A DNA stretch of 64,000 nucleotides, taken from positions 13,330,001 to 13,394,000 of the forward strand of contig OZ316893.1 in the NCBI GenBank assembly GCA_973895155.1. Reading direction: 5' to 3'. Below are positions 10,701 to 21,519 of this stretch, one piece after another. The translations under genes and the position numbers were made by a program. Position 1 is the stretch's first letter; each line of letters starts with the position of its first letter. The notes beneath the pieces are model-generated. The model did not search any database and had not been told where the DNA came from. It saw only the letters and a list, made by a program, of their open reading frames with translations. The stretch comes from Marsupella aquatica (Eukaryota; Marchantiophyta).

Positions 10701-10991
10701 TGGTTGGATAGACTTATCACTGAAATGGGATTGCCACAGGGGAATGTGAAGCTCCATTGTGATAGTCAAAGTGCGCTCCACCTTGCTGTGAACCAGGTGA
10801 TGGACAGCAGAGTGAAGCACATTGACGTCAGGTACCATTTTATCAGGCAGGCTGTGTCTGATAATTTGTTTGAGCTAGTCAAGATTGATGGTAAACTCAA
10901 CCCGGCTGACGCATTTACCAAAGTGATTCCTTTGGAGAGTTTCTCTAGACACCGTGACGTATTGCAGGTTTTGCAATTGCATCACAAGTAG
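7719..10991 (+). CDS. pol: Copia Pol polyprotein, copy 1 (PR-IN-RT-RNH)
   Basis: It is open for 1,090 codons directly after the gag UGA and probably depends on gag for initiation. Positions below count from the GTG at 7764. Aspartic protease: WILDCACSFH (residues 2-11), with Cys where Ser/Thr is usual. Integrase: a zinc motif with HSRLGH near 134 and CEHC near 166, then catalytic D195, D265 and E301, a D,D35E spacing. Reverse transcriptase: motif A QMDVV with D661, and YVDD at 749-752. RNase H: GYVDSDYGQDLD, TEAEY and HCDSQSA, then a terminal KHIDVRYHF motif. In motif A, residue 664 is Ile where copy 2 and most copia elements have Thr, which may weaken the enzyme. Confidence 0.94.
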   Translation, partial: SRGYALCTSSRRADDVWILDCACSFHICYIREFFSSYSVSNGSVLMGNDHSCQIEGIGSVKIQMFDGAVRIVSGVRYVPGMRKNLISLGVLDSNGHQWSVIDGELQVRSGEIVILKGSRQKNLYVLQGNTVCGEANVTKSHEEMTQLWHSRLGHMSEKGLAILRKNGLISDLQSCKLEFCEHCILGKQHRRAFGVGTHRSKAVLEYIHSDVWGPSPTPSHSGKLYYVSFIDDYSRFVWIYFMTHKSDVLSIFKKWKAQVENQTGNTIKCLDTRVKSLRSDNGGEYTSMEFEEYCSEQGITRHLTTVYTPQQNGVAERLNRTLLERSRSMLSQSSLPQEFWAEAVNTAAYLVNLSPSSAINFKTPFEMRYKRQADYHGLVIFGSDAYALTPKQNRTKLDPTSRKCVFLGYQSGVKTYRLWDPIACKLVVSRDVSFNESRLLKEGANTQVSRTDKGKSPIPDLVEGEIGYEVHDRREGVAPIMELVPVPEEPEEFVDAGEQQVDAVELQIVPAHADQPESSARRTSGRTVRAPSRYGQWVDSSQLQEDDFTADDEGDALILEEGEPSSFHEASASKEKQKWTAAMQTEMQSLKDNKTWELVKLPKGQQVVDSKWIYKLKDNSIGGGSKVYKARLVAKGFTQEKGVDYNEVFSPVAKYSTIRLLCVLVVMFGLLLDQMDVVIAFLYGTLEEVIFMRQPLGFVKRGQEELVCRLLKSLYGLKQSPRQWNKRFDDWIRSQGFHRSVFDPCVYLKPVKNVVFGFIVLVLYVDDMLIAAKDRSEIVKLKALLSAEFKMKDLGPAKRILGMEITRDLEAGKLWLTQSSYARKVIARFNMENSKPVSTPLAPHFKLSSAFCPTDDTEKGLMSKVPYDKAVGSLMYLMTCTRPDLAMAMGKVSRYMSNPGKVHWEAVKWIIRYLKGTVDHGLLFDANAKNARSLIGYVDSDYGQDLDRRRSTTGYVFTLGGGCISWRSTLQKCIAQSTTEAEYVAAAEAAKEAIWLDRLITEMGLPQGNVKLHCDSQSALHLAVNQVMDSRVKHIDVRYHFIRQAVSDNLFELVKIDGKLNPADAFTKVIPLESFSRHRDVLQVLQLHHK

Positions 10992-11170
10992 AGTTTTCTT
11001 AAACATTCATTGTAATTACTGATATATGCTCTTCCTCATTCCTATGTATTAGGCTACGGCTTAGTTCTGGTTTGCTCTAGTTAGAGAGGGAAACCGGTTT
11101 GGTTTCTGTCCAGAACTTCCCGCTGAGGGATCATATACATTGGCAGTATTACTCTCCCCTAGACCAGAGT

Positions 11171-11182
11171 CAAGGGGAAGAT
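11171..11182 (+). other. Polypurine tract, copia copy 1
   Basis: CAAGGGGAAGAT abuts the 3' LTR and is the expected plus-strand primer site. About 180 bp of non-coding DNA separates it from the pol stop. Confidence 0.88.
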
Positions 11183-11639
11183 TGTTGGGTATTTACTCTT
11201 ACGTCTAGGTTAGGTATGACGTGGTTGGTACAACAACGTGGGTTGGTACAACTACGTGGTTAGGTACAACTACGTGATTAGGTACAACTATGTGGTTAGG
11301 TACAACTACGTGATTAGGTACAACTATGTGGTTAGGTACAACTACGTGATTAGGTACAACTATGTGGTTAGGTACAACTAAGTTGCACACTATATCATAA
11401 GAGGCATGTGTGCTTGGAGAGGTAGAACCAAGGCTCATTGTTATGGAGCCACTTGAGAGATAGGGAAAGCTTACACTGTGGAGACTCGGTATAGCCGACG
11501 GGCTTAGAGTTCAGTAAAGCTCTCTTGTGTGTTCCCGTGGACGTAGCCTCAAGGAGGTGAACCACGTATCTCTTGTGTCGACTATTGTGCGTTGGATGGT
11601 TCATGGGCTTGCCGTTGCGATCGTCGTCTATGCTCAACA
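11183..11639 (+). repeat. 3' LTR, copia copy 1
   Basis: 457 bp, matching the 5' LTR base for base by eye, including all U3 repeat units. GTCAT follows at 11640-11644 and completes the target duplication. Confidence 0.95.
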
Positions 11640-11644
11640 GTCAT

Positions 11645-13570
11645 CTGTCGTAGGCCCCTTGCAAATCCTTTTTTTCTGCTGATGTGTGCATGCTTTTTTG
11701 TCAAAAACTTAGAGGTGGCAAAAAAACTGGAACAAACCGCCACTTCTTCTCAGGGAATCGCCCCATTTACTACTTCCACACCCAACACATTTTGGCTCAG
11801 GCATTTTAACTTTTGTGTATGGAAGTGACCATCAGCTTTGATTTGGGTGGAGAGACACTGAAAGGGAAGTCTCTAAGCGGATTGTAGCCTGAGTGGGATA
11901 CTCACTCACACATCAAGCAAAACCTGCTTGTGCAAAAGCCTTTAGGTAGGTAATAGTGATTTTGTCAATCTAATTATCGGTTGTGCAATATAACCTATGA
12001 GATTCATTTTAGCACTGCAGTGAGGTAAAACAAATTTGAGCTTTTCTTTCTCTATGTCCAATCACCCCCTCTAACATGAGTGATATATTTATTTTCATAT
12101 TTGGAAAATAATGTACCTTCACTGGAAACCAAAGCCCAGATGGTCTGAGACATTGTCCCTGCCCATCCCCACAGACTGTGTAAACTTATCAACCAGTTTA
12201 CACCAAAAAGTTGGAAAAGTGACTGGTTTACATTTGGAAGGATGCATACCAATTGTAAACTTTTGATTTATATGGACAGCTTTTGGATCTCCATTTCAGT
12301 TCAACTTTTGGCAGCATGTTCTGTTCCCATATATTAGCTGACAAAGTTTGAGATCTATCTAAGATCATTTATTTGACTGTCAAATACTATAATCAACTGA
12401 AAATGGATGCTTTAGGAAATGGATACTTTGGGGCATGAACAGAAAATTATCACTTTGGAGAAGGACACTACACTTTTTTAGACATCTTGACTAGTTTGGG
12501 CACAAGCATCAACTTATTACTGGGTAAACTAACTGACACATGCTACAAACGGTCAAACAACCATTTATGGGTTGTCAAAACCAGAAAAGGTGCTACCCAA
12601 GAATTTGCTTTTAGATGTTCTGGAAAATTCCATCTCATATATGCCAGTCCATCTGGGCTTCACAGCCAACCTACCAGTCCATCCTAGCTCAATTTTCACC
12701 TTCAGGGCCATTACAATTAAGCAAAAGAGCTTAAAAATGTGAAGACAGTATAGAAAAATCTGGAAGAAACTGATTGATATGAAGACACCTGGATTGGGCA
12801 CATACATAAAAGAAAAGGATTGGATGAACTTAATTAACAAGATAGCTCAGCCTAGCTAGATTGGGAATGTAGACATGAAAAATGATTGGACAAAGCTAAA
12901 TTAACGAGGTGCCTTAAAGTAGTGATTGGATGCATTGCACAACAATGCAAATTTTAAAGCCTAAATTGCATGTGAAAATTTATGTTTCACAACAAAATCT
13001 ATTCCTTTTTGTTCCCACCCTCTCTGAAAGTCCTGATGAGGGATTCATTTTTCTTATTTTATCAACCAAAGTTTGGGATACTATCCAAATTAAATCCAAA
13101 GGAAGGCCTCATTCAGCAAAGATCCTAGACATTCAACCCATACAAGCACTTTCTACTAGAGCAACAAGTCTCGCCTGCTTCAGGCCTATTCTACTGGGAC
13201 GAATCCAAGTATAGAAACAAAACTTCTACTTTTTGCTCAGTAAATAGTGAAGATAATGATTCAATTTCACTAGAGGATTTTCAAGATTGGACTTGAGCAC
13301 ATCAATCCCACGGCCGCAGTGGTTGCGCACATGTACATTGCTATATATTGAACAAATGGATCATTTAAGTTCACTCTTGAGGCAGGGCTCAACTGGGGTG
13401 TTGGCATGCCTGATTACTTTGCTCAAGCTTCAAACAACAGGGTGGTTTTGCATGCACAGTTATAATGCTCTAGGACCATAGTGGAGGGTCCCAAATGGAC
13501 ACAATATTTTAGGCTCAACGGGCATTCCATGCCAAGTGTGTATAAAAACTAACAGATGAGGGCCTAGAGA
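11645..13570. other. Non-coding stretch
   Basis: A+T-rich DNA with only short unrelated frames. No transposon ends, RNA genes or tandem arrays were recognised. Confidence 0.45.
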
Positions 13571-13575
13571 GGCAT

Positions 13576-13724
13576 GACTTTGTGGTAGCTCACTTGAGTA
13601 GAGACTGATAGGTCTTGGGTTCAACTGTTGTGGCTGACACTTCCCAACTATTGTGGCTGATTCTTCCCTTTATGTGGGGTTTCACAGATTTCCCCTAAAA
13701 CAAAAACAAAAAAACAAAAAAAAA
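13576..13724 (+). mobile_element. tRNA-derived SINE, family A, copy 1
   Basis: It begins GACTTTGTGGTAGCTCACTT (box-A-like) and continues to GGTCTTGGGTTCAACT (box-B-like GGTTCAANNC). It ends TGTGGGGTTTCACAGATTTC, CCC and an A-rich tail. A close copy is at 29260-29382. This copy has an extra ~21-bp internal duplication (two TGTGGCTGA blocks). The target duplication is unclear; GAGGCA occurs on both sides. Confidence 0.7.
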
Positions 13725-13756
13725 TATTTGAACCCCCTTGGAGGCACAATGCCTTT

Positions 13757-13809
13757 TACACAAACCCCACCCAAAAGTGAGTTTCAGTTGAAGCTCTTCA
13801 CACTTAGAT
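13757..13809 (+). repeat. SINE family B 3' tail fragment
   Basis: ACAAACCCCACCCAAAAGTG followed by GTTTCAG...CACTTAGA matches the 3' part of the tRNA-like SINE at 43898-44032. The tRNA-related head is absent, so this is a truncated copy or shared tail. Confidence 0.5.
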
Positions 13810-14632
13810 GAAACAATAAATGTTACTGAATGCGGGCAGCAAAGGCAGTGGACAGTCCAATTCCATAAATGACTTTCCAGGGACTCATCTGGCTGAGTGT
13901 AAAAAGTGCCAAACCAAGTAGGATGGAGTACTAGTAAAAGAGGTACACATTAGACAAACACAAAAGGAAAGGGCAAATGCAAACCCCAACAAGGCAACAA
14001 ACACTATAACCAAATAAGTAAGCTAACCCCAAAAAGGTAGGAAGGAAGAGCCTTTAACCTACTATTGATGGAAATGTTATGTCCCATTTAAAAAGGCCCT
14101 TTAATTAAGTCCTCTAGATTTGAAGCTACTTTGTGGACCACAAGCTTGGCAATTGGCATGGCCACCAACGACATTTTTAAGCTACAAGATAGTTTCAAGA
14201 TAATTAGGATGGCTATACAAGATGTAGCTGCTATTGTTAATTTTATTCCCTCTCATATCAAATCTGGATCTTATAATCACTGTAAACAGCTGCAATTGGC
14301 TTTATGCAAAGGGGGGCCCATTCAGGTATGGTGTCTTCCTACATGGCAAGCGGATGGCACAAAGTAAATGTTGATGTGGGCTGGTTATTTTGTCTAAAAT
14401 TTAGCTCCATAGGTGGTCCAAACATTTCCAAAACTTTGGATATTCCTTTCAAAGGATTGGCATTTATTGACGTTCATTTAGAAATGTTTTTGGTCTAGAG
14501 TATACGTTTAGAGAAAAAAGTCGTCCTCTACTCTTCTTCTGCAAAAAATAGTCACAAGCTCCCCCAATGTATTGTAGAGACATCTTAAGAATAGGTCAAA
14601 TGTGCCCTTAATGTAGTGTAAAAGGATCCAAA

Positions 14633-14665
<33 letters not shown>

Positions 14666-16293
14666 TCAACAACAATAGGTGCAGGGCCATTTTGTGACGC
14701 CCTTGTGCATGGGCCTTTGGAGGAAAACGGAAAGCAGTGGCAATAAGACAGATTATGCAACAACAATTGTCCTCATGCCAAATTTTTTCAATGGAATTAA
14801 TATGACACAATTGTCATGTTTTTCAGTATATGAAATAATGATGCAACACAGTTGTCACATGGGGTTTTTGTAATGGAATTATCTCATCCTTCAAGTGATT
14901 TGCGAGGCATATGTTCCGTAGGTTTTTGCTGCTTTCAACAACACTCATCCTTCTCGGAAAGAATCTGATGAGTTTGTGGTTTGCCAAAGTAACAGAAATG
15001 GAGAGCTCTATTTCTTTGTGAGTAGTACTATTGTTACCATGACTAGGCACACTAGCAGAGTTTCCCCTTCAGAACATCAAATCCTCCAATTGAGATATAT
15101 AATCCATACTCTTTACTAACCTGTCAAGGAACAATTAAAGGAAGCAACTCACACTCACAAATCTAGATCAAGGCATGGAAGGAGTCACTCCTGAATCAAT
15201 AGATTCCAATACACTGCTGAGCTGTGTAATCAAATATAATACCAGGTCCACAATGGGCCACGACTAAACTTGGTTGAGATTTCTTATTTTGACACGGGGG
15301 CATTCTTTTCAAACACACTGCAGGTGGACATTAGATTCATTAAATGCCTAGGCATATATTAGTTTTGGGCACGGAAACAGTAGGGAGGCTTTCCCCCTTT
15401 CAAAGGAAAACAAGCACAGTAGAGCCTAAAGTTTTTAGTATATGATGAGGCCAGGGCACTACCGTAGTTGTGCCTTATAAGCCAGACCTCAAATTGGAAT
15501 CCATGAGATTCAAGGACTATATGTAGCAAGAAATTTGGAGTGGAATAGGATAGGATGGTAGAGAGGGGAGCAATGGGCAGGGTAGTTTTGAGTATTTTTC
15601 TTCTTTTCCAGGGCGGTGAATGTCACCTCGGGTGAAGGAGAACATGCTAAGAATATTCCTTTTTCTAATTTCCCTATATTTATTTCATGCTCCCTAGATT
15701 TAAGGACAACCATCCGATTCTGGCCAATGGGGTCTATGGCTAGGCCAGAAAATGCCTAATTAACGACAAAAAGACTGCCATTTTTTTGCCAAAATGGCAA
15801 AGACTTTTTAGTGAAATGGAATTTGGTGAATTTTTCCCACTGAAAAAACACTGGCCGTGGGGCTTGAAGAGCAGTTTCTAGTTTCCCCCTAAGTACTAAA
15901 GCTGCCAATAATAGCAAGCAATGCCGCACGACATGAACATGCCAGACAGACTAGATTCCTTTAGTCCTATTCGGAAAACAGAGGAATCGAGAGTTTAAAA
16001 TGACGATTTTACTGCGACATTACATATTTGAGCTCATGCAATGTATTCTTAGTCAAGGTACATTGATTGAATGTCTTTATGGAAGGAACATGGTTGACAA
16101 AGCACGGTTTCCCGATCTTCCTATGAAATTGCTGCGGCATCAAGCTTGTCAATGGCGTAAAGGATACTCGGCAGGGCCCTTTGAGGATCAAGAAGGTCTA
16201 TTCTCCTAACTAAAGACTCTAGAATCGAAGAAAACCACTGCCTGAGTTCTTCACGCACCACTCCTGAGGGTAGATATTATCAGGCTCACAATC
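13810..16293. other. Non-coding stretch
   Basis: It contains the AC microsatellite listed separately. Other reading frames are short and lack recognisable features. Confidence 0.45.
14635..14663. repeat. (AC)n microsatellite
   Basis: About 14 uninterrupted AC units. Confidence 0.97.
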
Positions 16294-16584
16294 TTGGGTC
16301 AGCACACTTCTTGCACCGACCTGAAGATTCTCCCTGTGATATCCTGGAATGCTGACCTGTGCAAATTTCATGCTTGTCGACCGTTTCAGGTGCACGTAAA
16401 TATTAAATCATGTGAAAAATGCTTTCACCAGAAAAATCGTCCACTACAAAATCTTCGTGATGTGTTGCAACTAGAACACCTGCCTCACGTTTATATTGAT
16501 CCGAGACCTTTCGATGTAGTCCAAGAAAGAGCCCGCAGTGACTTGATCAACATTGAGATGAGTCGAAAAATCAGGTACTTCTGA
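16294..16584 (+). CDS. Possible exon of an unidentified gene
   Basis: I do not recognise the product. The frame reads about 95 residues with a CEKCF pair, then PHVYIDPRPFDVVQERARSD and INIEMSRKIR. Its composition looks more like real protein than nearby frames. A splice donor AATCAG|GTACTT falls at 16574/16575, just before the in-frame stop, and a possible acceptor TTTCAG precedes GTGCACGTA at 16390. That would give an internal exon 16390-16574. No partner exon could be fixed, so it may be a gene fragment. Confidence 0.3.
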   Translation: MGQHTSCTDLKILPVISWNADLCKFHACRPFQVHVNIKSCEKCFHQKNRPLQNLRDVLQLEHLPHVYIDPRPFDVVQERARSDLINIEMSRKIRYF

Positions 16585-16599
16585 CTCGAAAATGCAAAG

Positions 16600-18240
16600 G
16601 AACACCTGAAAGTTTACCAAAAACGTTACTCTAGATTAATTCATTAAAGTCAAGAAACCAACTTAGACAAAGCATTAATTAATGACAAAAGTGTATTGCA
16701 GGACTACAGGGTACTCGTCAGTTCTACTCGTGTTAAGGAAAATGAAGTGACTCATGGGCACTCCGCATCTCTAATTAAGTAAAATAGGTACAGGCTACTA
16801 CTCGAAGTTTTGTTTGAGACTAGAGCTTCAACAAAGACTGAACGATGAACGAGATGGATTTTCTAGTATTACCATGAAAACAACGCCTTGCGGGACCAGC
16901 CATGAGCACAACATCCCCACTACGGAGGAACATGGCGAGAGGAGCATCCTCCTTAGACGTGCCTCCAAGTAAAAACACAGCTTTGCATCCTAAGCTGAAA
17001 CGATTACAAAGAAATGGAGGGTTTGTTGAGTTAATCCAAATGTATAAAGTAAGAGGACAGCTCCAACGATGGACAAAACAGACGCAACCAATCAGCCGCA
17101 AACACGGGCAAGCACGGATCAAGAATTACAGATAGTATAAAAGTTTGCTTCGGACCTGATGCTAACAATAGGCTTGCGCCAGTCAGCTTCCATACATGTC
17201 ATCTATATGGCCCCCTAGCATGTCACCTGCGAAGGAAAGAGGTCAAGAGTGAAGGGACCACACTGTCGAATAGAGACGACAGATCATCGAGAGTAACAGG
17301 CCCAGACAAAACAATTGACTTTATAAGGGCTAAGGAGGGTCCAACAATAGGACCATAGAAAAACCTTCTATTCGTTTGCCTGAAGTAATCTACCAACCAA
17401 TTACACGCATGTCAAGGGACCTGAGCAGTAGAAGTGTTGGCCTAAAGGTCGGTCAAGAGCGTGTGGACCCAAAGAGTGAAGTGAAAGGAGCGCACCTGCT
17501 TCTAGGCCTTCATGCACAAAGGAGTTAATAGTAGGGCAATGACTGGTTCCATTGGGTACTCTACACCCTTCACAGCTATAACTGTTAGCATCTAATTAGT
17601 GCAAGTGGGGAATTAACCTTACTAACAATAAGAGGGAAACAGGGCTTATCTACACTAGTCCATGAATATATGCTAGGGCCCAGGATTTTCATGTTGAACC
17701 TGGGGCACTCACCTTTGTTCCTTTGGACAAAAAATGCTTAAAATGCACATAGACTGAGGTTTTTTTAGCTAACACTAATTCCTGAGTGAAGCTGGAAATT
17801 TGCTTCACAATAATTAATATGAGCTTCCAATAAACCATTTTTACCTGTGACGACTTGCATAGCAACAATAATGCTTGCATTTTAATTGTTAGCAAACCTT
17901 TAAATATTTCAAAACAAGAAATATGGGAACCTAAATCCCGGATGGACCTCAACTTTGTCTATAAATCCCAGATGGACTGGCAAAGCTTGGATAAAATTGT
18001 TTACACTTTTGACTGAAGAGTGACCTGTAAACGGTCTCCTTATCGTTCGCAGCCAGTTTCAATTACAATACTGGACCTTTCCTTGGTAACTTGACGTGAC
18101 AAACTTCAACCTGAAAGACCTCAAGACATCATGCCATTACTCAGGATCCCCATGAAGTCTTGACTTTATTCTCCCCAAGGTAGTCAACGCCATCAGCCCG
18201 GCCATCAGCTGCGATCTGTGACTGGTTCCTTTTTCTTTTC
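16600..18240. other. Non-coding stretch
   Basis: Nothing recognisable. Short frames on both strands overlap without domains, and no repeats stand out. Confidence 0.45.
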
Positions 18241-18507
18241 CTACTCAAATGGATGTTCAGTTCTTCACAAGGCAGAGTCCAAAGATTCAGACCGCAGTAT
18301 CTCATCTGGGTTACCTCACAAGATCCAAGCATTCAAACACCAAACCGGTAAACCTACTTAAGAAACAGTCAAAAGAAAGCCCTTCTCCCCTTGCTCACAA
18401 AGCAAGCCAGGGTTTTGAAAATCGTCGAGAAAACAGAAGCCACACCCATCCACAATTCTACATTCCTCACTCCCAAAACACCCACAGCTAGCTCACTCTG
18501 TTTCCCC

Positions 18508-18648
18508 ATGGCTTCCACAGCCCCTCCCAGCACCCCCCTACTGGGGGCCCTCCCAAAACCTTCCCCACCCCAGTTCCTACTTTTTCCAAACGAGTTAGCA
18601 CAAGGGGAAAGTAATGCTAGAGGACGAGTTAGCAACCAATTTCAGTGA
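18508..18648 (+). CDS. Possible first exon or gene fragment
   Basis: An ATG in the context CCCCATGGCTTCC opens a short Ser/Thr/Pro-rich, acid-poor stretch starting MASTAPPSTPLLGALP, of the sort seen in plastid transit peptides. The frame stops after about 46 codons. A donor-like GGGGAAA|GTAATG occurs at 18610/18611. No downstream exon was found, so this could be a captured fragment or chance. Confidence 0.22.
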   Translation: MASTAPPSTPLLGALPKPSPPQFLLFPNELAQGESNARGRVSNQFQ

Positions 18649-19381
18649 CCACTTACTTATGTCACAAGTTCCCATATAAAGTACTCTGGGCATATTTTAT
18701 GTTTGGGTTTTTTTAGTACTTCATTAGTTCACCATAGGGGGAAATCTATGGCTCAAAATGTAGATCTCACCAAGATTCATGTTACACAAGAAACTGCAAT
18801 TAAAACTATTTGATTTTTTAAGAAGTCAACAAAAAATGTTTTAGGGAATGAGGGTCCTATGATGGGAAGTGAGTGGGAAAGCCTATACTATTCACCTAGA
18901 AACAGGCCTTGGAAAATGAACAGTGGCGTCAGGGACGGGCCTCTGTTATAGGTGGCAGTTGTAGTTTATGCCAAAGAAACAAATAGTTGAGCCATTGTTA
19001 GTCTGTGTGCTATTATAAAAAATAAGTACTCTATGTGCAAAGCCTTGTTGCCACCTATAGAGTGGTACAATCCTTGCCTTTAGAGTTTCACATGCCAACG
19101 TTTGAGCTCCATATATAGTTACCAAGATAATATTTTCATGGACTGAGTGGATACTATGAAGATGGAAAAGTGTAGACTTTCTTTGGTACCTACTGGCCTG
19201 AATGCCCAAGCTTTGCTCATAAATAGCTGGTGAGTACCATCTAGCCGCTTTCAGTTCCAACCCCAACCAAAGCTATGCCCCCAAATTCACGGTCTAGACC
19301 CTTCACTTAGACCCTAGGCCTCTATCTTAGCTTTTGGTCAATCTTTATTAGATAGATAGATCAAACTTCCTTTCAGTTGAC

Positions 19382-19755
19382 CACCCACATGCATCACATT
19401 CACTTGGAAAATGCCTTCACTTACAAGTAGATATATATTACACTGCCAAAGAACAAAAAACATGAAAGAACAAAAACCGCCAAACTGAGTGACACCCACA
19501 TGCATCACATTCAAATGGAAAATGCCTTCAATTACAAAAAAATTTCTATCAAACTACCAAAGAACAAAAATATCTACAGCCAGGATACACCCACATGCAT
19601 CCCATTCACTTGGAAATTGCCTTCAATTGCAAGAAGATATATATAACGCTGCCAAAGAATAAAAATCCCCCAATCAGGAGACACTCACATGTATCCCATT
19701 GACTTGGAAAATGCCTACACCCACATGCATCACATTCACTTGGAAAATGCAAGCA
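19382..19755. repeat. Tandem array, 5 units of ~95-111 bp
   Basis: The block CACCCACATGCATCACATTC followed by ACTTGGAAAATGCC starts units at 19382, 19493, 19588, 19682 and 19718, with spacings of 111, 95, 94 and 36 bp. The last spacing shows an internally deleted unit. Units also share GATATATAT and CCAAAGAACAAAAA blocks. Confidence 0.85.
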
Positions 19756-19759
19756 CTCA

Positions 19760-21519
19760 CAAGTGGATATATGAGAGTGCCAACAAAAAAAAGGTCCCAA
19801 ATCTGGTGGGGACTGGAGATCAAAGGGAAAAAAACCCAGTAAAGGTAGAAAACAAAGTGGTAGCATTTGGCTGCTTGTGATGGGACTTGGTCAGAACTGA
19901 TGCCAAAACAGATTGCAGATTGGTGCTACCTGACACATCCTCGTTGCTCCACTCAAAGTTTAGTTCAACAAGAAACTTTGTCATTTTCCCCTTAACGAAT
20001 AATTTCCCCAAAATCATGCTGCACCTGAATATGTGGAGATATATGTAACATGCTACTTAGATTAGGCCAGATCATCGTGGTGCTGTTTAAGATTTCATTT
20101 ATATTTCTTGATTGCTCGTGTCTCTGTGTGTTGAATTTGGATTCTTGGAAATCACATATTCGATGTGTGGGTGTTGGAATGTCCTCCAGTTCTTTAGGTG
20201 TACAAAATGGCCAGATTTTTAATAACAATGCAATGCAATCATTAATAATTCGAGACAGATCTGATGTGGTCAGATTCTGGGTTGTGTAAATACAGCTGCG
20301 AGTTTATGGTATGTTGCATGAGGCTTTCCTCTTGACAGCCATCACCTTGCATATACCCTTTTCAGCCACCACACCAGATACATGTGCTACCAACAGCCAC
20401 ATTATCATGATGAAGGGATCATACAATATTGGAGCAATGATATAACATGGATTTTGCAATAAGGCAAACTAAAACCATCCTCATGGATATGCACTGTACT
20501 TCAAATGTATTTTCTATGAATGAATACAATGTGACCAATGATTGAAAATAAGTATCACATGATTAGCAACCATTTTAGAAGTGTGCTTTGGGCTTGTGAT
20601 GTTATAAGGAACACTTCCTTTCAGAAATGAATAAGATCATCACAACTGCAGATGAAGCCCATGTATGTGCAATGCCAAGTTAATTTGCAGTGGTGGACAA
20701 ACTTCAACCTACTGGGACAACCACCACTGGCTCCATTTCATTTCTTTAGTTTGCTGTGCGGGCATCTCAAAGTTCCTAAGTTCACAGCACCAAACTTTTG
20801 AGTTATGGGTTAGGGACACAATCCTTATGGACTTTGAAATCAGTGTTTGTAACTTTTTGTTCTTACCAGACCTCCATAAGACATAGCCTAAGGAAGCATC
20901 ATTAGGCTAGGCACCATAAAAGGAATACTTTTCCCACTTGACTACAAGAATGTTAAGCTTCCTAGGCCAAGCACAAATAATGAAAAATCACTTGCTGACA
21001 AGGATTGCTATGGTCAGATGTTGTGACCAGAACTTGCTTGACATATGGCTCAAGGATTGAACTGATGATGTCCCTAATGAGATCTTTTCCCTGTCTACAA
21101 TTCTTTTGTTATATTCTGGAAGGCTTGTGAATAAATGATGTGCTGAGTGCCAGATTAGACAACACATGATGGGCTCAGTTCTTTCTTTACTGGGTTTCTG
21201 ATTTAACACTTCAAAATCAAGATTACTCTAATGGCTCCACTAGAATTGGGCCCCTTTCAGAATACCGTCTGTTACAGGTTAGGAAATTGATCTTGAGAGA
21301 AAGTAATGTACAGACACTGGACTCCGCATTTGTGAAGCTGATCGTTGTGAGAAAACTGTGTCAGCATAAGCATGCTGACTGCTGAAAGAATCCAGTAGGA
21401 ATCCGTCTGGACGCTGACCTCAACCGTAGCTACTGCAAGAATTACTTCACATCGTTGACCTCAATGCTTCGGTCATGTGTCAAGGGAGTGCCCAGGAAAG
21501 AATAGATTACTTACAATTA
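19760..21519. other. Intergenic, 3' side of the DUF3754 gene
   Basis: No convincing coding region. The part nearest 21520 should include the 3' UTR and poly(A) site of the minus-strand gene, but I cannot place its end. Confidence 0.45.

Larger units (their letters stand above)
5521..11639 (+). mobile_element. Complete Ty1/copia retrotransposon, copy 1 (6,119 bp)
   Basis: The order is LTR, Met-tRNA primer site, a ~690-bp leader, gag, pol (protease, integrase, reverse transcriptase, RNase H), polypurine tract, LTR. Integrase before reverse transcriptase defines copia. Both LTRs are 457 bp, begin TGTTG, end CAACA and look identical by eye. The element is flanked by GTCAT at 5516-5520 and 11640-11644. 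Gag and pol are each open, with one in-frame UGA between them. A near-identical copy lies at 33988-40043. Identical LTRs imply very recent insertion; current activity is not shown. Confidence 0.97.
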
